Shown one piece after another: positions 12,701 through 20,417 of a DNA stretch of 34,885 nucleotides. Position numbers and translations under genes: made by a program. The notes beneath the pieces were generated by a model. It saw only the letters and a program-made list of their open reading frames with translations. It was not told where the DNA came from and searched no databases. The stretch's first letter is position 1. Every line of letters begins with the position of its first letter. This stretch comes from Acanthaster planci (taxonomy: Eukaryota; Echinodermata; Asteroidea; Valvatida; Acanthasteridae): NCBI RefSeq assembly GCF_001949145.1, contig NW_019091405.1, positions 1,423,562 to 1,458,446 of the forward strand. The letters are read 5' to 3'.

Positions 12701-15282
12701 TTTTGGGGTGCGTTGCTTATACGATGCGTTCAATGTGTTTCTTTCACATTGAAATCGACTCCATTAACGCCCTGGGAACGATTTCGGCGGATAAGCAACG
12801 CTTGGCGGAAGTAATGACGCGCGTATGGAAAGGCGCATTGGTCATCGTTGTATGGCCTTTCCGGATTCGCACTTACGTGTGCATATCAAAGTGGATTTTC
12901 CTAGAAAGATAAAACGGAAAATGCATATGGAAATGAAATCAAATTTCTTTTCATGTTGAAAAGAGAGTTTCATATACTCCTACCTTTGTGAACTTTCATT
13001 TGGAATGGTCAGAATTATAGACCTAAATTAATAATGAACACTGAATTGTGTTTATATATCGTTGTGTGCCTGGAAGAAGGACGTAAGCGCATACGCCCTT
13101 TTGCCGGGCACCCGACGATATATACAATAACGCGAAAAACATCCTACATTTATTTCAATCGATTTTAATTTGAGACAGCCTTATACAAAACAATATCATG
13201 ACAAAAGGGATGTTTCTGACCACAGTGAGTGTGGGGTCGGTATATCATAAACCTATCATTAACCAATCAAGAGGGGAACATTTTGTTGACATTTAATACG
13301 CAACATCTACGCAAACAAGTCGTATCTAACCTGAACACTTCAGGTTTTAAATAGAATGACTGTAAAAAAAACCAAAGCATAAAGATTGAATATCCTTTGC
13401 ATTTCGATGAATCTTAATTTGATTATATTAATTTGTAAAGGTCTTGTTGGTACAAAATTTTAACTTGCGCCTTGTGGAAAACGGAGATTTGAATGTCTAC
13501 AAACGAAAACGAATTACCAAAGCGCAGAGCAGACTTGTTTGCACGAAAGCGAAAATGAATGCAATTAGTGTAAAAAGAAATCAGGATTTTTATAACAAAA
13601 TTTGAAAACGTTCTTGAATTTGAACCGTTGCTGATAAAAAAATCTGAAAATTGGTAGGGAAAACCAAATTCCATATTTCCCCGTAAAACATCTCCGACGA
13701 AAAAATTTTTCAAGAGAAAAACCTTACTCCTCTCTTGACAGAAACAAAAAATACGATTTCAAGTGAAATTTCTGAATTCCTTTACCATTTCGAGGTTTTC
13801 TGTGGTAGAAAACAGGTGAGATTTGCCTCCAACGTACAGTATCTCATTATGCAACGTCAGAGTGCGGTAGAACTTTCCAACATCAGGTACAGAACTATTT
13901 GGTCCATAGGACACTGCAGATCCTGATACTTCTGTGGTTTGTACCGGAAGAATACATGTAGTGATATTATATGAACAGCTTTCTGGCTTCAACAAAAGGA
14001 AATCACTCTTTCAGCTATATACAACACACACACGACAGCCACATCATGACAGCATTAACGTGCATAATTTTAATTTCAAATATAAAAATAAGAAACAATT
14101 TTGACTGCAAATTGCTTTTACATGTACTTTCGATCTTGACAGGATCTTTCTCTGAGATAAAAAAATAATACGTCGTTCATAGTTTAAGTTAATTCAGATA
14201 AAACTAGCAACCCAAAATACAGGCTGGATAGAAATACTAGTCAATTCAAATTACATGGGTATTTTCCCCTTGGGATCACTGAATAATATCATATTCATGC
14301 CACAGTCATCATATCTCTGACAGACGTTCACACAGACAATATCTGCAAAAGCTGTTGGAAGAAGCTACTTTTTGTACCTACTCCTGGAGGTTGGAAGGGA
14401 TGCGATTCAGCCCCCCCCCTCTATGATTTTTCGAGTAGAAACATCTTGCCTTCCGAACTCGAACACGCATAACACGCTACGTTCGAGCGTACTCCAATAA
14501 TTCTGGTGGGCCGTTGCTTTTATTGATGTTTCCCTTGTACTGGGCAATAATACAAAATAACCTGTGTTTTCGACCTTTTTGGACATGAATTTGATTACTC
14601 TCTTGACGATCGGTATTTAAATTGCTGATGTGACAGTCACCACCCAGGCCAGCGGACTTGAATCTACACCCTTAATTATTGCCTGAACTCTGCAGTTGTA
14701 CCTTTTTTCAGGAACAAACGAGGGCCGGGGGAGCTGCATATTTGTGACTCACTCTGCAAAAAGGAGTCTGAAGTTGCCAGAGCCACTTTTTTAGTTTTCA
14801 TTTGTATTCAAACGAGCAAATGGAGCTTTTTGTTTTGATGTATCACTCAGTTTGGCATCCCCATGAAAGTGGATACTCCATGGTTAAAAATGCTGTGGGT
14901 TCCTATTGATTTACATTGTGCAAAATTATTCTAAAGGACTGTTTACTCCAAAGTGGCTCTGGCGACTTAAGACTCATTTTCACAGAGTGGGTCACATTTA
15001 CCAGCAGTCTATACTCGTGGCGATGCCCAGATTGAGTCGGCTTGCGAATATCAGTGCCGGGGCTGCATGTACAATCAAACGTACTATACCAAAACATGAA
15101 TTTCTGGCTTTGCATCATTATAATAAAGGGCCATAGTAAGGGTATTACTCACGGCTTATGTTGAAGCTTTGCTTGAACGGCGGGTCGACGTTCCTTAAAG
15201 GAGGCCTTTGTGAACGGCATGAGCATAACCCGAGAAAAGTTAGAAACACAATCAGTGACGAAGCCCAAGCTCTACGGGACAT
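3616..15282 (-). CDS. Secreted semaphorin, 14 coding exons reconstructed (gene-level entry)
   Basis: Semaphorins are extracellular guidance cues that bind plexins through a seven-bladed Sema propeller. Coding exons, 5' to 3' on the minus strand: 15282-15153, 13931-13786, 11327-11231, 10827-10675, 10269-10121, 9832-9715, 8350-8290, 7563-7401, 6881-6650, 6066-5975, 5175-4991, 4862-4813, 4528-4214, 3716-3616. Every junction keeps phase, giving exactly 664 codons before the unresolved 3' end. Order: signal peptide about 1-22; Sema about 60-460 with ILYVGG, IFVGSY, KIFFFFRE, YSRVSMVCK, ARLECSLPG, SAVCAYRLNEI and ERFTQIVVD; PSI module about 478-508; a cysteine-rich exon 526-630; a charged coil to 664. 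No membrane segment is seen, so a secreted product is inferred. FFFRE and ARLxCSxPG are semaphorin rather than plexin signatures. One or two short Sema exons may still be missing between exons 2 and 4. The class within the family is not assigned. Confidence 0.9.
3856..4030. mobile_element. Palindromic MITE, copy 1 of family A
   Basis: Almost the whole 175 bp is an inverted repeat. The ends are AATACGGGCG and CGCCCGTATT; the arms include TTTGCAACGCGTTGGCCAAT and its complement, meeting near GTCGAC. Non-autonomous with no coding capacity. It lies in the intron between semaphorin exons 13 and 14. A TA dinucleotide sits at each end but is also part of the palindrome. Confidence 0.85.
4214..4528 (-). 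CDS. Semaphorin exon 13: cysteine-rich, possibly Ig-like module
   Basis: The acceptor is GTTACAG and the donor GTATGT. It is symmetric 1-1 and 315 bp, the usual form of a shuffled extracellular module. It carries VGVDCSPCASLPF, SACDRREFLVMHID, then GTDDCFCSTVLEMDG and RASANFSLTA. The last part resembles the DxGxYxC strand of an Ig fold, where many semaphorins have an Ig domain. The tryptophan of a classical Ig is absent and there are five cysteines, so this is inference; an unrelated cysteine module is possible. Coding status is well supported by phase and splice sites. Confidence 0.75.
4813..4862 (-). CDS. Semaphorin exon 12: PSI end/linker
   Basis: The 50-bp exon has a CGATCAG acceptor and a GTATGT donor. 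It accepts phase 2 and leaves phase 1, exactly what its neighbours need. It encodes LQDLENGSSDLCPDNK, equivalent to the linker after the PSI in other semaphorins, with one cysteine and one sequon. Confidence 0.82.
4991..5175 (-). CDS. Semaphorin exon 11: end of Sema plus PSI domain
   Basis: The acceptor is CACGCAG and the donor GTAAGG; phase is 0 to 2. It encodes APVLTMVKSE, QAVFVGTDIGVYKVPFQHC, then TCQSCLDSRDPYCRW and GNSC. The cysteine spacing and DPYCxW are the hallmark of the plexin-semaphorin-integrin (PSI) module. Cysteines fall at about residues 478, 484, 487, 495 and 502 of the model. Confidence 0.95.
5975..6066 (-). CDS. Semaphorin exon 10: last Sema blade
   Basis: The acceptor is TTTCAG and the donor GTTTGT; phase is 1 to 0. 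It encodes NGTVLKAYLSSDGSEARIVE followed by EISLNSEGLK, the family's GTVLKxV ... EExxLF strand. The donor is the least canonical of the gene. Confidence 0.88.
6650..6881 (-). CDS. Semaphorin exon 9: Sema blade 6-7
   Basis: The acceptor is TGTCAG and the donor GTGAGC; phase is 0 to 1. It begins CPNTRAYTDEEC and ends with ISPLLVTHGERFTQIVVDE followed by VDVMFIGT. These match PGxC, PLLVxxxxRFTxIxVD and DVLFIGT of semaphorins. Confidence 0.92.
7401..7563 (-). CDS. Semaphorin exon 8: Sema blade 5-6
   Basis: The acceptor is CATAG and the donor GTAAGT; phase is 2 to 0. It encodes PGVASSAVCAYRLNEIEDLF, the family's GSAVCxYSMxxIxxxF. An acidic loop follows (LWLEYFEDVNNEEL), longer than I would expect at this point. 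Confidence 0.92.
8290..8350 (-). CDS. Semaphorin exon 7: short Sema exon
   Basis: The 61-bp exon has a TTACAG acceptor and a GTAAGT donor; phase is 1 to 2. It encodes DVYRSTVDPNVVYAVFATR, corresponding to the family's QDVF ... VVYGVFTT strand. An alternative donor three bases earlier (AAG/GT) would remove one codon without changing phase. Confidence 0.9.
8655..8695. mobile_element. Solo left end of MITE family B
   Basis: CAGTGGCGTATCCATG followed by a G-run is the family B left end; no matching right end was found within several hundred bases. A weaker relative starts near 16513 (CAGTGACGTAC then G-rich). Confidence 0.45.
9272..9580. repeat. Minisatellite, about 14 units of 21-24 bp
   Basis: The unit is close to AATAGCTGCCCTGGAAATA, with variation CCCTGG/CCATGG/CCGTG and A-run length. 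It lies in the intron between semaphorin exons 6 and 7. A lone GCTGCCATGG at 9625 marks a decayed edge. Open frames running through it on the minus strand are products of the repeat, not genes. Confidence 0.92.
9715..9832 (-). CDS. Semaphorin exon 6: Sema core (KARLxCSxPG)
   Basis: The acceptor is CATGCAG and the donor GTAAGT; phase is 0 to 1. It begins DEMGG and carries FVKARLECSLPGKYPYYYNE, matching the family's NDVGG ... FLKARLxCSVPG ... FNxL. It joins directly to VCK of exon 5. Confidence 0.95.
10121..10269 (-). CDS. Semaphorin exon 5: Sema core (FFFRE)
   Basis: The acceptor is TTTACAG and the donor GTATGT; phase is 1 to 0. It encodes PQFVGDPIEYQDKIFFFFRE, then YSRVSMVCK. The FFFRE and YSRVxxVCK motifs are among the most diagnostic semaphorin sequences and are the strongest evidence for the family call. 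Confidence 0.95.
10675..10827 (-). CDS. Semaphorin exon 4: Sema blade 2-3
   Basis: The exon has a CAG acceptor after a T-rich tract and a GTAAGC donor. It is symmetric (phase 1-1, 153 bp). It encodes NQIFVGSYLVNSFGVLEEPA followed by ILRAV, which matches the family's LYxGTxxDFxGxxxAIxRxL strand-loop. Phase agrees on both sides, which confirms its inclusion. Confidence 0.85.
11231..11327 (-). CDS. Semaphorin exon 3: Sema blade 1-2
   Basis: A polypyrimidine tract and AAG acceptor lead in, and a GTAAGC donor follows; phase is 0 to 1. It encodes HNVVPSLPHQNSSWLLLGDS, aligning with the family pattern NxIxxLxPxxxxxLLxCGT. The usual cysteine-glycine-threonine is replaced by GDS, and the AAG acceptor is weaker than its neighbours, so the right edge could differ. 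Confidence 0.72.
13053..13124. repeat. 72-nt near-perfect hairpin
   Basis: Arms 13053-13088 and 13089-13124 pair at 29 of 36 positions plus three G-T pairs, with essentially no loop. The outer end is TATATATCG. It lies in the long intron after semaphorin exon 2. It could be a MITE remnant or a foldback RNA. Confidence 0.7.
13786..13931 (-). CDS. Semaphorin exon 2: start of Sema propeller
   Basis: The exon has a CAG acceptor and a GTAAAG donor, starts in phase 1 and ends in phase 0. It encodes FYRTLTLHNEILYVGGKSHL, the first-blade pattern of Sema domains (hydrophobic strand, then LYVGA and a short loop). The join to exon 3 gives a slightly short first blade, so a small exon could be missing in the 2.4-kb intron. 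Confidence 0.85.
15153..15282 (-). CDS. Semaphorin exon 1: signal peptide
   Basis: The exon starts MSRRAW and runs into a hydrophobic stretch (SSLIVFLTFLGLCSC), a typical cleavable signal peptide. It then reads VDPPFKQSFNIS, with one N-glycosylation sequon. It ends at a strong GTGAGT donor in phase 1. Upstream in-frame ATGs at 15345 and 15306 exist; the 15282 ATG is preferred because it puts the hydrophobic core at the N terminus. Confidence 0.8.
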
Positions 15283-15345
15283 AACGCCGCTGGGAACGGG
15301 GAGCATCGTTGGTAGAATTGTGGTGGAATTGCTGAGTGTTTGCAT

Positions 15346-18062
15346 TAAGAAAGAAAACAGTGCAAACTGTTAGAGTTCTCTCGCGTGTTAAGTACAACCT
15401 TACATGTTTTGTAATCTTCGTTTTACCATTGTATTAATGATAAGGTTGCAACCCCTAATACTGAGTCACCAATAGGTTTCCCCATACGGCCGACTGTGAC
15501 ATAGCTACCTCTCAGTTGCAAGTCCCAAAGGGAAATATCAATTTAAATTGTCTGCTTACCTTTGATATTCAGAGAGATGTTTCACTGCAGTTGTTTTTAT
15601 GATGTCTGTGGTACAGTCATGAAGATAGCGTGGATCGGGTTTAAAATGCATTATCTGCTTGGAAGGAAATGCGTCCACTGTCGGAAATGACACGAGACAG
15701 CCTACACAGAGAGCCAGGATTTGGCCAGTTCGTGGTCCTAATAACCTTGATCAGTAAAACAGCAACAGGAAGAGAGCAGTCTCAGTCTATATTCTGACAA
15801 AGCTGTCAACCCGATGATCATGTCCAAGGATTGCGTATGGAATATTGCAGCCTGCATGCATGCGTAGGGGCGAGCGAAGCCAAGGTGCGGAGGGTTGGGG
15901 ATGCACGCCCCCTCCCCATAAAAACCGTTGTCCTCCACAGGAAATTTGGAAAACAAAGAAACTAAGTATCGTTAAGAAAATACTGGGAATTGAACCTAAT
16001 CCATTGGACTTGAACAACCGCTATACGTCGCAGCAAGGTCGCAGGTTACAGTCGACCCCCCCGGTCGAATTCAAAGATGAATCAGGACTGACAATCAAAT
16101 TTGTGGCATCATCACTGAGTGTAATATTGTATACAGATATCATTGTCGAGATCGTAATTAGAACCACGTTACGAATACAATTAATTTCCAGATGTGTGTA
16201 TTTCCATTGTGCTTCAGATATACTGCCAAGACCGTTGGGTTAAATTTTCGGTATCAACAAATTATTTCCTTTTAGATGCCAAACATACCGAAGACATCGG
16301 ACACTGCAGTTTAGAATGCATACATAATTATTATCTGCTCAGTGATCTGGGCAGGTAATACTCTTTGCGGGTAGCGGTTGAACTGAGTCCGGGAATGAGT
16401 CATGCAAGGCCAATGAACGATGACTAACCACGGTCCTTGCCCACATGTCTTTACCGACGACACACATTATTTCAAAAGAAATGCGGACGAACTGGGGTCG
16501 TACGCTTACAGCCAGTGACGTACATGTAGACTTGGGGGAAGTGTGCGTGTGTGGGGAGGGGGGAGGAGTAACCAGGCCATGGAAACTTGAAAAACGGGGG
16601 GGGGGGGTGCTGACACCACGTGATAACATAAGGGGGAGATGTTGTACAGATGCACATCTGTAGGTACATGTGTTATACTCCTGCATGACTTTACACCAAA
16701 ACAGGCCCCCGAAGCTGACACATACAGCCTCGCTTTGAACGCGGAAGTGCGCAGATCGTTCCTAAACGCGTCGTATTGGGATCCCTCTATTGGGGCCTTG
16801 TAAAAACATTTTCTCCCTTTCTGAGCGCTACTGCACTGAAACGTTTTTGCACGTCCGTACGTGAAACTGTCGCGTACGTACGTGAACAAAAAAATTATTT
16901 GCGGGGCAGTAATACATTATAGATATTGGAAAGTGGGAAAATTCTTCACAATCCGCCTTCATTTTTTTTCTCACTACGGAAAAAGTGGGAAATGATTCAA
17001 TAGCCCATCCCCCTGGTCAGAAAGTGGGGAGGGGGATATTATTCCCGCCCCACCCCCCTGGGATTTACGTCCACGTTGACAGCAGTGACCCCGTTGGGGA
17101 AAAGGAGCCAGAGAGGGGACATGTCGACAGACGAGGTCTATGAAGAGGGTGCTTTTAACACTAATTCTAACCCATACACAGTTTCCACGTACACGGCCCG
17201 GACTTCTAAAGGGAAAGGCTTCAAATTAGCGCCCTCACTTACAGAAAGATGCAAATATCCCCATTTCACAAAACTATCTACTGGTAGGGCATATATTGAT
17301 TAAAGTGACAAAAATAACAGGCATAATTACATTCTTTGAGGAAACAGCCCAGGTATAAAAAAGGCGTCGGCGCACACCATGTGAAGGTCATTCTATGCAA
17401 TTAAGACATGCTTTCGCATATTACTTGTGTATGGTGTTTGCCTTTAACCGTGTGTTCAACGGAGAAAAAAACATCAACATTGCAAGAATAGGTAGGCAGT
17501 GCATTACAGTATTTAATGACCCTTAAAATCTGTTAATTAAATGAAGCACCCTACCCCGGCATACACCCCTTAGCTAAACATCTAGCCCCTTAGCTATACT
17601 AGTTCTGGATCATGTTACGGACAGATGACATAATGGCTTTGCCTCGTTGGGTAGTATATAGAAATGAATATTTATGGGTGAAATGGTAAAAATAAAATCC
17701 TCGATTAAACGAGGCGATGTTATTTTTCTATTTTACTCATGTATGTTCGTTCTTTTTCATTCACATTTTTTACTCAAATGCCTTCGAGGAGGCCAGATTT
17801 ACTCTATACCAAATAAGACAGCACTGTCCTATCATTCTCAAAAGAGTGACGGAAACTTCTGGAAATGAAAGCGTTGAATCTATGAAATGCTACACAAGTC
17901 ACGTTTGTTATCTTTGCCGTTGATTAAGGGGAGTGCTTCTGGGTGGAGCTCGCAACCGTTTTTGTTGAACAGAATGCCTCCTGGTTTTCAGGCAGAAGAA
18001 CAACCACTCCTTTTTTAATTGGCATTAAATGTGCCACGTGTGAAGCTGATGATTGCCAGTGA
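15346..18062. other. Intergenic: between glycosyltransferase 3' end and semaphorin 5' end
   Basis: Presumably contains the semaphorin promoter and 5' UTR, but no TATA-type element could be tied to a start. Seen: G-runs near 16555 and 16597, duplicated CGTACGTGAA near 16855-16890, a B-box-like GGTTCAATTCC on the minus strand near 15988, and a possible family B MITE end at 16513. Confidence 0.5.
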
Positions 18063-18068
18063 TTTATT
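18063..18068 (-). promoter_or_regulatory. Possible poly(A) signal of the glycosyltransferase gene
   Basis: AATAAA on the minus strand lies 400 bases after the stop codon, the first perfect hexamer I noticed downstream. The assignment is by position only. Confidence 0.35.
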
Positions 18069-18263
18069 TTGCTACAAGACATGCAGTCAACTGTTTTCAA
18101 GGTCACAGCACGCAAGTAATTATGTTAGAAAATATCAAAGTGTAACCATATCAGGAAATACAGTTAGATGGCTGAATAAGAGCAAATGGAGTCATTATGG
18201 TTCAAGCGTAAACTATTATAAAATGACTCTATAGCAATTGAAGTAATGTAAAACACCACAAAG

Positions 18264-18320
18264 TCATCAGTGATTATATTATCATATTAGTGATTATTCT
18301 ACATCAGTGATTATTTTATA
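18264..18320. repeat. Three tandem ~19-20 bp units
   Basis: Units of the type CATCAGTGATTAT plus an A/T tail occur three times in a row, just downstream of the glycosyltransferase stop codon. Confidence 0.6.
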
Positions 18321-18468
18321 CTACGCGTCTACGCTTCAAGGAAGCACACACTCTCTGAACGGTGATCTCGTTGAAACTTTATGGGAAAAAAATTTATGAT
18401 ATCATACATTTTACTATGCTAAAGATATAAGATCTCTGTTACTACACTGCAGTGGCGATAGCGCTAAA

Positions 18469-20417
18469 TTACACCCCCAAATTCAACAACTCCTCGCTCG
18501 TGTTACTGACCAGCCACATCCCTGAACTTCGAAATTTTTCGACTTTGGCTTTGTGACCCCGGATAGTGGCAGCATGCATCACCACTGTGGGATAGTTCTT
18601 CCCTTGAGCTAGCATTTCATAAAATCTTTCTCCCCACGGGAACAGATTGCTGTCCAGAGGCTGGACCTTGATTCTGACCGGCTTACGCTCACGGAGCAGG
18701 TCGTTCATGACTACCTGGTCCGGTATATGCTGCCCCCTCCTTTGATGAGTGGTCATGGTCTGGATCCACGCCTCAACGAACCGAAGTGTCTCCTTCGTTG
18801 GTTTGAAGTGAACGAAACCGGCACAGAAATTTATCCGTGCAGGTCCTTTATTCCGACGAGGGGAGTAAGCGTCTAGGTCTACCATGTACATGTCAAAGTC
18901 TCCGTGGAAGTATGGAAGGGGATCTCGGAACCAGTAGGTGTCGGTATCGGTAAAGAGAACCTCCAAGCCCTGCTCCAATAGAGTAAGGATATAGGCCTGG
19001 CGTTTGTTCATGAGACCATAGTACTTCGGGCGATTATGGATGAAATCGAGTTCCTCCTCACCCATCTCTCCAGAGTTGGTCTTGAGCACGTGAATTCCCG
19101 GATCACCTTCGAGCAGTTGGTGTAGGTACTCGTAAACCCGCTGGTCCTCGGCAATGATAGTGGCGTTGATGCAGAGTCGGAGCCGTTTGATGCTCTCGAA
19201 CATGTTTAATGTCATGTCCAAGAAGGCGGTGTTTGTTGTGGTGAGTATCACCACACCAGTTCTCTCAGCGACCTCTGCCAAGGTACAGTCGGAGAGACGG
19301 CCACGGGCCTCCGTGCCACCGCTCGCTGCGTCCGGCGATTTCTCCGGGTCGTTTTTGTTCATCTCGTAACCGTTTGACGTCTCGGTGGGCGTGAATGCTA
19401 AAGGTGGCTGATAATAATCTGCACGGGAAAAGGGCGGTCTGATTAAAAGTTATATAGAACCAGTTCGGATTTCAAAGCATTTTGTTGGGTTTCATGCCTT
19501 GAATTTGCTTGTCCCAAACTTAAAATGTGCGCATCACACACGCTTAATTTGTGGACTGGTTCCTTGCCGTATGAATAGTATTGTCGTCAGGTAGCAATCA
19601 ACCGTGAGAACAGAGTAAAACGTAATGTTTTACTATAATTATTAATACTTCATATTTAGAACGCAAGTTTTCGCTAGATCCAGAACAATGAAACACTATA
19701 CTCTTAAGGTGTAGCGTGCACACGCCATTTAGTTTCTAACAAGTCAGCTTGATCAAAGTTTTCCTAAGTGGCGATCATTATGCAAATTAAAACACATAAT
19801 ATTAAACAACAAAGCATGATTGTAAGTAGAGGAATCCGCAAAGAAAAAATATTTCTATATCAAGGAAATATTTATAACAGATATTTGGCTACTTGACCTT
19901 AACATCTCTCAAATACGGGCGACTCACAGTAGCGCACCTCCAAGAGTTCCCATCACATTGACCAATCATAGTGCGCGGAGAGTCGACAGATTTCGCGCAT
20001 TGTGATTGATCAACGCGTTGCAAACTCTCTATGAATTCCCAGTATTGTCAGGATTTTTTTTGGGGGGGGGGTCTGCTGAGAAGCCCACCTCAATATTTTG
20101 ATATAACACAAAGATGTTTGTCGGTCAATAGGCTCGTTGTATGTTCTTTCACAGCTTATTCCATTTTTTTCCCAAGAGCAGCGGCCAGCAGGGGCGCCTG
20201 TCAGTATTGAAATAGCCATCTGCGCCATTATTCTTATTAACCATGCAATTAAAGAAGGACAGGCCTTCGATGTATCTGTCCATGACCTGAAGAGTTTGAG
20301 AGGAAACCATTTGAACTTACTAATGATAGAAATGATGAAGGTTGATAACAGCGACAAGACTAGAAACTTCTGCAGCATGTCCAGGGCCATCTTCGTCGAT
20401 AGGAAGAGCATCCTCAT
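18469..20417 (-). CDS. Type II Golgi glycosyltransferase, nucleotide-diphospho-sugar transferase family (2 exons)
   Basis: Coding exons are 20417-20321 and 19418-18469. They join in phase 1 through a GTAAGT donor and a TTTCCCGTGCAG acceptor to give a complete 348-residue protein. It likely transfers a sugar from a nucleotide sugar inside the Golgi. Residues about 14-33 (MLQKFLVLSLLSTFIISII) form a signal anchor after a short cytosolic end. A Pro/Ser/Thr/charged stem follows, then the catalytic domain from about residue 85. VVILTTTN starts the Rossmann-like fold. VLFTDTDTYWFRDP (about 186-199) holds the metal/nucleotide-binding DxD motif. INFCAGFVHFKPT, PDQVVMNDLL and HAATIRGHKAKVE are further conserved-looking blocks of the family that includes plant RGXT-type xylosyltransferases (Pfam Nucleotid_trans). 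Donor and acceptor sugars cannot be read from sequence. Intron 1 (19419-20320) contains an inverted-repeat element. Confidence 0.9.
19912..20046. mobile_element. MITE family A, copy 2 (decayed)
   Basis: It starts AATACGGGCGACTCACAGTA and contains ATTTCGCGCATTGTGATTG, both shared with the copy at 3856. The right end is degraded to TCCCAGTATT. It lies inside the glycosyltransferase intron. Internal deletions make it 135 bp. Confidence 0.8.

Noticed and set aside
6650-15282. Plexin rather than semaphorin
   Set aside because: KIFFFFRE, YSRVSMVCK and KARLECSLPG are semaphorin signatures, and no repeated PSI/IPT modules follow.
20010-20417. Single 135-codon protein on the minus strand
   Set aside because: Only the first 32 codons are kept; a GTAAGT donor at 20320 joins them in phase to the catalytic exon.
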